Of a stretch of 21,232 nucleotides of DNA, positions 1-8,087 are shown one piece after another. This DNA is from Lewinellaceae bacterium. Its GTDB lineage: Bacteria; Bacteroidota; Bacteroidia; Chitinophagales; Saprospiraceae. The DNA lies in contig JACJYC010000030.1 in NCBI GenBank assembly GCA_020636325.1, forward strand, positions 1 through 21,232, given 5' to 3'. The stretch's first letter is position 1. Every line of letters begins with the position of its first letter. Under the pieces are notes generated by a model. The model searched no databases and was not told where the DNA came from. It was given only the letters and a program-made list of their open reading frames with translations. The position numbers and the translations under genes were made by a program.

Positions 1-15
1 CCTCCAGCACAAGCC

Positions 16-2073
16 TCACTCCACCCGCTTCCCAAACCGCCGCACGATCAAAAACAGCACGCCCAGGCTGGCCAGCAGCATCACAAAGGAAATGGCCCAT
101 CCGCCGCCAAGGCCGGTCGTAACGCCGCCGGCGACCAGGCTGACAGCGCCTACCGTGAGCGCGTACGGCAACTGCGTGCGCACGTGTTCGATGTGGTTGC
201 AGTCCGACGCCAGGGAGCTGAGGATAGTGGTATCCGATATCGGCGAGCAGTGATCGCCCAGTACCGAGGCGGCCAGGGTGACGGCAATGACATTGAGCAG
301 CAATTCCGTGCTCATCTCGGGCGGGAGGCCGTTGTTGTGGTGGCAGATCGCCCAGGTCAGCGGTATGACGATGGGGTACAAAATCGCCATGGTCGACCAG
401 CTGGAGCCGGTGGAAAACGAAATCACCGCTGCCAGTGCAAAGACGATGGGCGGCAACAGGAACGGGTTCAGGCTGTCCGCCAGGGCGCCGGTAAGGTAAG
501 TGGCCGTATGCAGGGTTTCGGTGGTGGCCGCCAACGACCAGGCCAGCGTCAGGATCATGATGGCCGGCAACATGGTCTTGAAGCCGGTGATCAGGGTGGA
601 AATGGCCGGACCGATCCGCATCACCTTTGCCCGAAGGGTCAGCAGAATAGCAGCGATCACCCCGGTCAGGGAAGCCCACAGCAGGGCCACATATGAGTCG
701 GCGGCGCCGATGACCTTGCCCAGTTTGACAAAGAACCCGGACCCCTCGTCGGTGATCAGGGCGCTCAACCCAGCCCAGGTGTCGCCCCAGCCGGAGGAAG
801 CAACCGGCAGGCCTTTTTCCACCAGTTCGTTATAGCAACTCAGCAAACCGGTATCGAGCAGGCCGAAGATGGTCACCAGGATCACCAGCAATACCGGAAC
901 GGCCGCATTGTACCACTTCAGCGGCGCACCTTCCACCGGGCTCAGGTCCTCCACAGATTCGGTATGCCCGCCGGCCCTGACCGGCTGCACTTCGCCGGTA
1001 TTGCGGGCATGGACTTCGGATTTGAACATGGGCCCGAAATCGCGGCGCATATAGATCAGCATGAGCATGAAGGCCAGGGTCAGGATCGGATAAAACGCGT
1101 ATTTCAGCGAACCGATGAAGATGGCATAAGCCGTCATGTTCTGCTCCTCAAAATGGGCGATGTTGTGGATGCCGTCGTCGATATACCCCAGTTCAGCGCC
1201 GATCCAGGTAGTAATGAACGCGATGGCCGCCACCGGCGCCGCCGTGCTGTCGACCAGGTAGGCCAGCTTGGCCCGCGAAATGCGATACTTGTCCGTAACA
1301 GGCCGCATGGTATTCCCCACGATCAGCGTATTGGCATAATCGTCGAAGAAAATGGCCACCCCCAGCAGCCAGGTGATGAACTGTGCGCTGCGCGAAGAAC
1401 GGGCGTATCGCGACAGCGCCTTGACCACCCCGGCCATGCCGCCGTTGCGCGAGATGACCGCCACCATGCCGCCGATCATGAGCGAGAACACGATGATGGA
1501 CAGGTGTCCGGAGTCGTTTAACGCCTCGATCACGTATTTCTGGATGGCATCAAAGATGCTCAGCAAAAAGTAGTATAAAGATTCGATCCGCAGACCGCCG
1601 GCGATGAACGCGCCTACCCAGATGCCCAGGAACAGCGAGACCAGCACCTCCTTGAAAATCAGCGCCAGTGCAATAGCGATCAGGGGCGGCAAGACGGACA
1701 GCCACAGCGGGATATGGCGCAAACGGATGGTACCGTCCTTGCGGGCGGCCGCGTGATACATTTTGTGCCCCTTGCCCGCGTTGAACAAAAAGAGTTGCCC
1801 GCGGTGGTCGACACCCGGCGACCAGGCCGCCTGTCCGTTCTTAAAATCAAGGGTATCTTCCGTTTCATTGATGACCACGATACCCGGGCCTTCCACGCCG
1901 GATGCCACGACGACCGGCCGGCCGTTCTCCAGGGTAACGGTCGGGTTTTCTACCACCTGAGGAATGGGCGGAGGCGCAGGGGCAGGAGCCAGGACCAGGG
2001 TGTCCTGCCGGCAAAAAACAAGGGTCGGTGTAAAACAAATGACCAGAAAGGCCAAAATTTTGCGGATGTTCAT
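16..2073 (-). CDS. nhaC: NhaC-family Na+/H+ antiporter with periplasmic N-terminal extension
   Basis: Inner-membrane antiporter expected to exchange Na+ for H+. The 685-residue protein carries the family signatures: FFDDYAN at about residue 242, the stretch TMRPVTDKYRISRAKLAY just after it, DSTAAPVA at about 275, and GDHCSPISDTT in the C-terminal third. It has many hydrophobic segments from about residue 123 to the end. NhaC proteins are usually 450-500 residues. The excess is N-terminal: a signal-peptide-like segment (1-20), a proline/alanine-rich linker (about 28-40) and a ~70-residue hydrophilic region before the first transporter helix. I chose ATG 2073 because the hydrophobic signal follows it directly and AGAGAAG precedes it; an in-frame start at 2139 would add 22 hydrophilic residues. 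It is divergent from the FG-GAP gene with a 70-bp gap. The substrate is inferred from the family; the extension has no recognised function. Confidence 0.9.
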   Translation of the reverse strand: MNIRKILAFLVICFTPTLVFCRQDTLVLAPAPAPPPIPQVVENPTVTLENGRPVVVASGVEGPGIVVINETEDTLDFKNGQAAWSPGVDHRGQLFLFNAGKGHKMYHAAARKDGTIRLRHIPLWLSVLPPLIAIALALIFKEVLVSLFLGIWVGAFIAGGLRIESLYYFLLSIFDAIQKYVIEALNDSGHLSIIVFSLMIGGMVAVISRNGGMAGVVKALSRYARSSRSAQFITWLLGVAIFFDDYANTLIVGNTMRPVTDKYRISRAKLAYLVDSTAAPVAAIAFITTWIGAELGYIDDGIHNIAHFEEQNMTAYAIFIGSLKYAFYPILTLAFMLMLIYMRRDFGPMFKSEVHARNTGEVQPVRAGGHTESVEDLSPVEGAPLKWYNAAVPVLLVILVTIFGLLDTGLLSCYNELVEKGLPVASSGWGDTWAGLSALITDEGSGFFVKLGKVIGAADSYVALLWASLTGVIAAILLTLRAKVMRIGPAISTLITGFKTMLPAIMILTLAWSLAATTETLHTATYLTGALADSLNPFLLPPIVFALAAVISFSTGSSWSTMAILYPIVIPLTWAICHHNNGLPPEMSTELLLNVIAVTLAASVLGDHCSPISDTTILSSLASDCNHIEHVRTQLPYALTVGAVSLVAGGVTTGLGGGWAISFVMLLASLGVLFLIVRRFGKRVE

Positions 2074-2143
2074 CTTCTCTTCGTTATTTTGCAGGATCGC
2101 AATATCGGGTGAAAATACCATTGCCCGGTAAAATTTCAAATGA

Positions 2144-4411
2144 GTGATTGTGAATTTTCGAAAATATCGGTCTCTTTGGGTCTTGCTCCTCTGTTGTTAC
2201 AGCGCTGTTGCTTTCGGCCAACCCCTTCCCGCAGCCGACATTCCGGTAACGGTTGGCGGCGTCTTGCTGAAAAATCCGTGGGCGGGCGGGCTCAATTGCC
2301 CCCAACCCTCGGCCGTGGATCTCAACAACGACGGATTGCAGGATCTCTACATCTTTGACCGGGTGGGTGATGTCCACCTTACTTTTATCAACCAGGGCAC
2401 GCCGGGCCATCCGGATTTTGTGCTGGCGCCTGAATACGCGCTCAATTTCCCGGTGATCCATAACTGGTGCCTGTTGCGGGATTACGACGGCGACGGCATA
2501 CAGGATATCTTTTCTTATTCCGACCAGGCTTTCGATGCCGTTATGGTTTACAAAGGCCATTATCAGGCCGGCAAGCTGGCCTTTACCCGCTTCCACTTCC
2601 AGGGGCCGGCCGATGTGATCTACATCCCCGGGCCGACCCAGCTGTACGTCAGCACCATCGACTATCCGGCGGTCGACGACCTGGACTGCGACGGCGACCT
2701 CGATATCCTCACCTTCAACGTAGCCGGCGGCATCATCGAACTGTACACCAACCGGTCGGTTGAAATGGGGTACGGCCGCGACAGCCTGATCTACAAGCTG
2801 GCCGAAGGCTGCTGGGGCGGGATCTATGAAAGCGGACTTCAGGTGGAGGTCACCCTGTCGCCGGTAATGGGCGAATGCGCCGATCATTTCTGGGATCCCG
2901 ACGATACGCCGCTGCAATTCCGGCATTCCGGCTCTACCCTCGTCACCTTTGACGGCGACGGCGACGGCGACAAGGAACTCATGCTGGGCGACCTCAGTTT
3001 TTCCAACCTCAATTACCTGGTCAACGGCGGCAATTGCCAGAAGGCCTGGATCACGGACCAGAACGCCCTTTTTCCCAACACCGCCCAACTGGCTGAGATC
3101 CCGCTTTTTCCGGCCGCCTTTTACCTCGACGTCACCGGCGACGGCAAACGCGACCTGCTGGCGGCGCCCAACAACAAACTCGGCTCCATCGACCAGAACT
3201 GTTTCTGGTTGTATCAGAATACGGGTCAGGACAATGCCCCGGCCTTCAGCCTGCAACAAAAGAACTGGCTGGTAGACGGCATGATCGACCTGGGTACCGG
3301 CGCCCGGCCCGTTTTCGTGGATGTCGACGCCGACGGACTGCCCGACCTCGTGGCCGGCAATTACAGCATTTACGCGCCGTTCGGGGCCAAAGATCCGCGC
3401 GTCTTTTACTTCCGGAACACCGGGACGGCCTCCCAGCCCGCCTTCACCCTGACCAATAGCGACTTCATGGGCATGAACGCCTTCAGCGCGTCGTCCTTTG
3501 CCTTTACCCCCTGCTTCGGGGACCTTGACGGCGACGGCGACCTGGACGCGCTGGTCGGTGAACAATTCGGGCACCTGTTCTTTGTGGAGAATACGGCGGG
3601 TCCGGGGCAGCCCATGGCGTTCAAACCCGCCGTGTACGATTATAAAGGCATCAATGTCGGACAAGCCAGCGTCCCGCAGATCATCGACCTCAACCGCGAC
3701 GGCCTGCCCGACCTGCTGGTCGGCGAGCGGAACGGCAACATCAATTATTTCCAGAATACCGGGACGGCCCAAAACCCGGAGTTCAACCCCGACCCGGAGT
3801 CGGCGCCCAACAACTTCTTCCTCGGCCAGGTGGATACCCGGATCATGGGATATACCACCGGCTACAGCGCCCCCTGGGTGCAGGAGGTCAACGGACAGTA
3901 CCGCCTCTTTACGGGCACCGAAGTGGGCCGGATCGAATCCTATTCCAACATCGACGGCAACCTGGGCGGCGTCTTTACCACCGACACCGAAACATACGGC
4001 CAGATCGCCGCCGGCGAACGCACGCAGGTCACCCTGGCCGACATCAACAACGACGGCAAACTCGAAATCGCAGTGGGGAATTTCCGGGGCGGCATCACCA
4101 TCTACGAGACTGACCTGGACGGCCCGCCCGTGGGTACCGTACAACCGCATGACCGGCCGCAACTGGTGGAACTCTTCCCCAATCCGACAGCCGGCGACTT
4201 CTTTCTGCGCAGGCTGAGCGCTGACCCGGCGCCCCTCGAACTGCGGATATTTGACGGAACGGGGCGGCTGGCTGAGGCGCGGACGGTCCCCTTTCCGGAC
4301 CAAACACTGCGCATCGGTACGGCAGACCTCGCAAACGGCGTTTACTGGGTGGAGGTCCGGCAGGGAGCAATATTGCAGGTGGCGCGGGTGGTTTTGCTGA
4401 AGGCGGATTAG
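2144..4411 (+). CDS. Secreted FG-GAP/VCBS repeat protein with T9SS type A sorting domain
   Basis: Predicted extracellular or surface protein of 755 residues. An N-terminal signal peptide (hydrophobic core WVLLLCCYSAVAFG) is followed by about nine aspartate-rich Ca2+-binding-type loops, for example DLNNDGLQDLY, DYDGDGIQDIF, DLDCDGDLDIL, DVDADGLPDLVAG, DLNRDGLPDLLVGE and DINNDGKLEIAVG. These are the hallmark of FG-GAP/VCBS beta-propellers. The C-terminal ~75 residues begin LFPNPTAGDFFLR and include NGVYWVEV, as in the type A (Por secretion system) sorting domain, so export by T9SS is expected. An in-frame TGA at 2141 lies directly before GTG 2144, so the start must be that GTG, GTG 2150 or later; no ATG serves this frame. 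A 7-bp hairpin overlaps the stop (4411-4432) without a T-run. The ligand is unknown. Long open frames on the opposite strand are shadows of its GC-rich codons. Confidence 0.88.
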   Translation: MIVNFRKYRSLWVLLLCCYSAVAFGQPLPAADIPVTVGGVLLKNPWAGGLNCPQPSAVDLNNDGLQDLYIFDRVGDVHLTFINQGTPGHPDFVLAPEYALNFPVIHNWCLLRDYDGDGIQDIFSYSDQAFDAVMVYKGHYQAGKLAFTRFHFQGPADVIYIPGPTQLYVSTIDYPAVDDLDCDGDLDILTFNVAGGIIELYTNRSVEMGYGRDSLIYKLAEGCWGGIYESGLQVEVTLSPVMGECADHFWDPDDTPLQFRHSGSTLVTFDGDGDGDKELMLGDLSFSNLNYLVNGGNCQKAWITDQNALFPNTAQLAEIPLFPAAFYLDVTGDGKRDLLAAPNNKLGSIDQNCFWLYQNTGQDNAPAFSLQQKNWLVDGMIDLGTGARPVFVDVDADGLPDLVAGNYSIYAPFGAKDPRVFYFRNTGTASQPAFTLTNSDFMGMNAFSASSFAFTPCFGDLDGDGDLDALVGEQFGHLFFVENTAGPGQPMAFKPAVYDYKGINVGQASVPQIIDLNRDGLPDLLVGERNGNINYFQNTGTAQNPEFNPDPESAPNNFFLGQVDTRIMGYTTGYSAPWVQEVNGQYRLFTGTEVGRIESYSNIDGNLGGVFTTDTETYGQIAAGERTQVTLADINNDGKLEIAVGNFRGGITIYETDLDGPPVGTVQPHDRPQLVELFPNPTAGDFFLRRLSADPAPLELRIFDGTGRLAEARTVPFPDQTLRIGTADLANGVYWVEVRQGAILQVARVVLLKAD

Positions 4412-4515
4412 CAAAACTTTTTTAGGTTTTGCAATGGAATAATTGTGCTTAAAAAAGCGTTTAAGCTCCGATCCGCATATGGCCCAAATGAACATGCTTT
4501 AAATTTCAAAACAGA

Positions 4516-6054
4516 ATGCGAACGAACTATCTTTTCTTCTGCCTTTTTAGCAGCCTCTTTTTCATTTCCACCCCCGCTTTTACCCAGACCGGCAACTTTG
4601 ACGAAACCTGGAAGGAATTCCTGGAGAACAACAAGATCTCCAACATGAGCGAATTGATCAAGCCGAACAAAGAGCGCGACCGCCTGAATTACGCCAAATA
4701 TCTGTTGATGAACACCAATTCCAATTTTTGTCAGAGCCGGGTGGACGGCGCTGAAAACCTGATGGCGGAAATCCAGGAGATGGACCCCCAATTGCATAAG
4801 GCCATTCCGGGTTATGTGGAAAAATTGTACGACCTGGAAACGAAGATCAAAGCCTTTCATACCATAGACGATATCTGGAAACAATTCTTGCGGACCAAGG
4901 AAGTCCCCTCGGATGAACTGGAAGCGATCACAGCAGCTAAAACAAGCTGTGAGAAACAAACGCTGGCCAAGTATTCCTACATGACGGCTTATGACTATTT
5001 CTGCAAGGGAGATATTGCGAAATCAAAGGACATTTTCGAGAACCGGACCCTCCAGCTGGCCGAAAAAACCACCTTGCGCATCCAGGATGTGGACGGATTG
5101 GCCCCGGAAGTGGCCAAAATGAAAACCATGTACCAGGATATGGCCAAATTGGATGCAGCCTGGAAGTCCTATGTGAAAACCGGCGTTTCTCCCGGTTTTG
5201 ACCTCGAATTGCCGCTTTTTCCCTGCAACCCCGTTCCGAAGATGAAGGAATTGGTCCTGAAAGGCGTACTGGACGTATGCCATCTGGGGCCTGGTACGGT
5301 TGATCAGATTAAAAAACTGCAATCCCAAAGCGGCGTAACCCTCGACCGCGAATTGGCGGGGAAAGTGAAAGAACTGGAATCGGCCATCGGACAGAATGAG
5401 GCCAATCTGGCTGCCTTGAACAAGGCGTGGGAAGCTTTCATTCCGGACAACAAAGTGAAATCCGGGTACAGGTACGGGTATGATTATTGCCGTCCGGAGC
5501 CGCTCATCCGGGCCTATATCATGGACGGGTTCACGTTTACCTGCGACCTGGCCGGTGAAATGCTGCTGAAAATCGACTCCCTCCAGCGGGCCGAGAACCT
5601 GACCCTGGACGGCGTCACCAGGACCAAGATCAATGAGTTGGTTGCGGTCACCCAGCAACAGCAGGCCGATGCCATGAAAATTGAACGGCTGTGGAACAAG
5701 TTCGTCGCGCAAGGCGATAAACTCACGGAAACCTACCAGTCGGCCGAATTCTATTGCGACAATATCCACCTGGTCAAGGATCTGACGATGAGGGGTCTTT
5801 CCGGCACCTGTGAGGAAGGATTCCGGTATCTGCAGAAGATTGAGGCGTTCCTTTCCACCTTCGAGTTCAGCCTGGATAAGGAACTGGCGTGCAGGGTGCA
5901 GAAATTGGAAGCCAAGGTATGGGATTGCCGTTATGATGCCTTGAAGAATCTGGCCCGCATTCAGGCGCCCGACTCGGTGGACGCCAGGCTGAAAGAATTA
6001 ATGGAAGAAAACGGCATCGGAGACCGTCCGGAGGTTTGTACGGCGAATAAATAA
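4516..6054 (+). CDS. Secreted protein of five ~90-residue repeats with C-x17-C cysteine pairs
   Basis: I do not recognise this 512-residue protein. It starts with a signal peptide (hydrophobic core 5-19, likely cleavage near residue 24). The rest is built from about five repeats, each opening with W-x3-[FY] (W32, W121, W216, W305, W393; spacings 89, 95, 89, 88). In repeats 2-5 two cysteines follow, always 18 residues apart: C145/C163, C237/C255, C325/C343, C414/C432. Repeat 1 keeps only the second (C72); the first position is R54. A helix-rich, charged segment with an L-x6-L pattern closes each repeat. Extra cysteines sit at 459, 471 and 508. The regular spacing in an exported protein suggests one disulfide per repeat, which is inference. 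It lies 104 bp after the FG-GAP gene on the same strand. No sorting domain, lipobox or catalytic motif is visible. Confidence 0.75.
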   Translation: MRTNYLFFCLFSSLFFISTPAFTQTGNFDETWKEFLENNKISNMSELIKPNKERDRLNYAKYLLMNTNSNFCQSRVDGAENLMAEIQEMDPQLHKAIPGYVEKLYDLETKIKAFHTIDDIWKQFLRTKEVPSDELEAITAAKTSCEKQTLAKYSYMTAYDYFCKGDIAKSKDIFENRTLQLAEKTTLRIQDVDGLAPEVAKMKTMYQDMAKLDAAWKSYVKTGVSPGFDLELPLFPCNPVPKMKELVLKGVLDVCHLGPGTVDQIKKLQSQSGVTLDRELAGKVKELESAIGQNEANLAALNKAWEAFIPDNKVKSGYRYGYDYCRPEPLIRAYIMDGFTFTCDLAGEMLLKIDSLQRAENLTLDGVTRTKINELVAVTQQQQADAMKIERLWNKFVAQGDKLTETYQSAEFYCDNIHLVKDLTMRGLSGTCEEGFRYLQKIEAFLSTFEFSLDKELACRVQKLEAKVWDCRYDALKNLARIQAPDSVDARLKELMEENGIGDRPEVCTANK

Positions 6055-6227
6055 GGCGGGTCAATGCAGGTGGTCCGGGGCTTGGGCGATATAATAACCT
6101 TTGGCGGCTTTACCCTGCATCCATCCAGATCATACCCAAAATGAATATTATCTTCCATAACACAACAGTTGCCGGTTTGACGGTCATTTTAACAGCCACC
6201 AAACGAACTAAAAAAAGTGTCCATGCT

Positions 6228-6447
6228 AAATATGAGTCATCCCGAATTCTGTAACACGGTAAGTACGGGGTGTTTTTTATTGAACCACATGAGAAAAATT
6301 AGAACACAATAGTTAAATACCATAAAATGGCGCTTTTAGCGCCATTTTATGGTCCTGCTTATGTGTTCTAATGTGCCTAATCCCGCCTTGCGGGACAAGT
6401 CGTGGTCAAAAATCTTTCAGTGTAAAAATTTGGAATGACTCATGTTT
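6228..6447. mobile_element. ~220-bp palindromic MITE-like element
   Basis: The ends are inverted repeats of about 21 bp with three mismatches: left 6228-6248, right 6427-6447, with ATGAGTCAT on the left matched by ATGACTCAT on the right. The centre is a perfect 15-bp hairpin, arms 6319-6333 and 6339-6353 with loop TTTTA. The midpoint of the terminal repeats (about 6337) coincides with the hairpin loop, so the whole segment reads as one imperfect palindrome. Between them, ATTAGAACACA occurs on both arms in inverted orientation. No transposase is encoded. This explains most of the 387-bp stretch without an intact gene at 6055-6441; nothing is recognised in 6055-6227. It could be a non-autonomous transposable element or a large intergenic palindrome family. 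Target-site duplication was not clear. Confidence 0.6.
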
Positions 6448-7060
6448 CATAATCAGATTTTGCTTTTTAACAATCGCAGTTGGAGCACAAAATCCTGTAC
6501 CTGTCAAACCCAGAATTTTAATCAGTACAGATATAGGCGGTACGGACCCTGATGATAATCAATCCATGGTCCATTTGCTGATGTACAGCGATTTATTCGC
6601 AATTGAAGGACTTAACAGCACCACGAGCCCGAAAGATACCGTAGCATTTTGCTCCATACTTGAATTTCACCTGAAAGGGCCTGAAGTCGATATTCCATCG
6701 GACTCCATTTGTTTTTGGATGGAAGTCCCATACGGTAAATCAGTTCAAAGATGGCCCGGCTTTTACCTTGGAAACGAGGACTATGCCATAAGGTATATCC
6801 CCAAAAAAGCTGAAACATTAAGATACCGGTTCACCTCGCACATTTCAAAAATAAATGAGCTGAATGGCAGCATCGTTGTGGACAATTTCTGGCCTGGAAA
6901 AAAGCACCCGACTGATTATCCGTTGGGAAATAATTGGTATACCGACAAATCCGACAAGGGTCTTTATGATGGCGAAATACAAGGAGGGACGACTATCCTG
7001 AAATGGCGAAGTGATATTCTGCAAAACTGGGCAAAACGTTGGAGTTGGTTAATACGGTAA
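6442..7060 (+). pseudogene. Decayed DUF1593 (nucleoside hydrolase-like, Sde182-type) gene
   Basis: Fragments of a DUF1593 protein in one open frame. After a signal-peptide-like stretch (FCFLTIAVGAQ) comes the N-terminal family motif KPRILISTDIGGTDPDDNQ and MVHLLMYSDLFAIEGL. It then jumps at about 6611-6620 straight to the C-terminal domain: WPGFYLGNEDYAIRY, KKAETLRYRFTS and a closing segment with GTTILKWRSDILQNWAKR. Intact family members, as I recall them, are roughly twice this length, so most of the nucleoside-hydrolase-like domain is missing in an in-frame deletion. The start is also damaged: ATG 6442 is one base out of frame with the signal peptide. Removing one T after the ATG would restore M-FIIRFCFLTIAVGAQ. 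The ATG lies in the right terminal repeat of the palindromic element, which may have caused the damage. The family and domain match are from memory; the decay is inference from the missing middle. Confidence 0.6.
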
Positions 7061-7253
7061 CACCTGGTTTTATCAAACCGACCATCAGTCAATCAATTTG
7101 CCAAATATGGATCCTCATTTCCAATCGCAGCCACCATCCACTACCCCCCTCTCTTTCCAATGTTTTCCAGGGCCGATTATGCCTTTTGCTGCACGGTCTG
7201 AAAGCAGCCGGGTTTACAAGATTACCAAATTGTAATTTCAAAATCAACGCCTG

Positions 7254-7805
7254 CTACCTGCCGGGGTCATTTTTCAAAAAAACGACATTTTTAACTTTCT
7301 TCCCTTCCTTTTCCCTGTTGACGGAATCGGTCTGAATTTCATATTCCACTTCTTTCTGCGCCAATTTCCACCAGAGGATAGCCGGAATAAGTTTTCCCGA
7401 GTGTTTTTCCAGCCTGTACGCAAGTGATTTCCCGATTTTTTCCTTGTCGTTCATGATCCTGCTCAGGCGTGCGGGATGAATGTCGATATCTTCAGCAAAT
7501 TCCTTTTGCTTCCGGTTGACGGCAATGAGGTAATCTTCGAGAAAATTGGCAAATTTCCGGTTATCGTCATACCCCGGAGAGCCGACATAATGCTGCATTT
7601 GGTATTTGATCCGCATCAGGTTGGAAAAGACTTTTTCTTCCGCGGTCATTTCCATCAGCCTTTTTTTCCGGAATTCAGCCATTTGCCGCTGCGCCTCCGC
7701 TTCTTCTTCCGGAGAATGATCGCCTGGAAAAACAAAAGCCTCAACCAATTCTTCTTCGGTATATTGCGCCTTCAATTTTTTGTACAATTCCTGGTCCTTA
7801 TCCAT
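7254..7805 (-). CDS. XRE/HigA-like helix-turn-helix protein
   Basis: A 183-residue cytoplasmic protein, probably DNA-binding. The first ~80 residues are highly charged and predicted helical, with EEELVEAFVFPGD near 17-29. A helix-turn-helix follows at about 86-150: NFLEDYLIAVNRKQKEFAED, then IHPARLSRIMNDKEKIGKSL, then PAILWWKLAQ. This arrangement resembles HigA-type antitoxins and related Bacteroidota regulators, which also end in an [LI]xWxxLQ-like helix. The last ~30 residues are basic. ATG 7805 overlaps the stop of the 54-residue gene upstream by 8 bases, so translation is probably coupled. No HigB-like RelE-fold toxin is adjacent. Autoregulation of the pair would be typical but is not shown. 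Nothing recognisable lies in 7061-7253 between its stop and the DUF1593 remnant. Confidence 0.75.
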   Translation of the reverse strand: MDKDQELYKKLKAQYTEEELVEAFVFPGDHSPEEEAEAQRQMAEFRKKRLMEMTAEEKVFSNLMRIKYQMQHYVGSPGYDDNRKFANFLEDYLIAVNRKQKEFAEDIDIHPARLSRIMNDKEKIGKSLAYRLEKHSGKLIPAILWWKLAQKEVEYEIQTDSVNREKEGKKVKNVVFLKNDPGR

Positions 7806-7962
7806 CGGTCAAGTATTTTTGAATGAGCCGATCCGAGTTCTCCAATTCGGTATAGAGATGCCGGCCCATTGAATTTAAGCCATATCCGGTTTCATACCAT
7901 TCAATCAATTCCGATTTTGGAAATAGCGATACAAATCCGTCATAATTTTTTTCAAACGCCAT
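7798..7962 (-). CDS. Small 54-aa protein overlapping the HTH gene
   Basis: An open frame of 54 residues beginning MAFEKNYDGFVSLFPKSEL and ending RLIQKYLTDG. I do not recognise it. It is acidic-aromatic, with no signal peptide or membrane segment, and is predicted mainly helical (EWYETGYGLNSMGRHLYTEL in the middle). Support for it being real is positional. Its TAA overlaps the HTH start codon (ATGGATAA). The ATG is 28 bp after a promoter-like -7 element. The frame fills the space between promoter and HTH gene. Candidate roles are a partner of the HTH protein (toxin-like or co-regulator) or a translational-coupling peptide. It is much shorter than HigB. Confidence 0.55.
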   Translation of the reverse strand: MAFEKNYDGFVSLFPKSELIEWYETGYGLNSMGRHLYTELENSDRLIQKYLTDG

Positions 7963-7989
7963 TTGGCAGGCAAATGGGATAACAATTTA

Positions 7990-8024
7990 CAAAGATCTAA
8001 TCTTACCTTTACCATCGCAAAAAA
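7990..8024 (-). promoter_or_regulatory. Candidate promoter for the small-protein/HTH pair
   Basis: On the minus strand, TTTTTTG (8018-8024) is followed after 20 bases by GATCTTTG (7990-7997). The Bacteroidota housekeeping form is TTG-N~20-TAnnTTTG, so the -7 box has one mismatch. It lies 28 bp before the start codon of the 54-residue gene, which would give a leader of about 20 nt. Confidence 0.35.
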
Positions 8025-8087
8025 TGATTATTTTGATTGCAGTTAATGACCCCATCCTTGCATCCCCTAGACCGACAATATCCTGCT

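Noticed and set aside
2084..4495. 803-codon open frame on the minus strand opposite the FG-GAP gene
   Set aside because: It mirrors the GC-rich, Asp/Gly-rich codons of the plus-strand gene. It has no signal or domain of its own, while the plus frame has a signal peptide, repeats and a sorting domain.
7039..7335. 98-codon plus-strand frame after the DUF1593 remnant
   Set aside because: It overlaps the 3' end of the HTH gene and has no protein-like features.
7254..7962. Plain HigBA toxin-antitoxin system
   Set aside because: The HTH part fits HigA loosely, but the partner is only 54 residues and shows no RelE/HigB features, so only a looser two-gene module is claimed.
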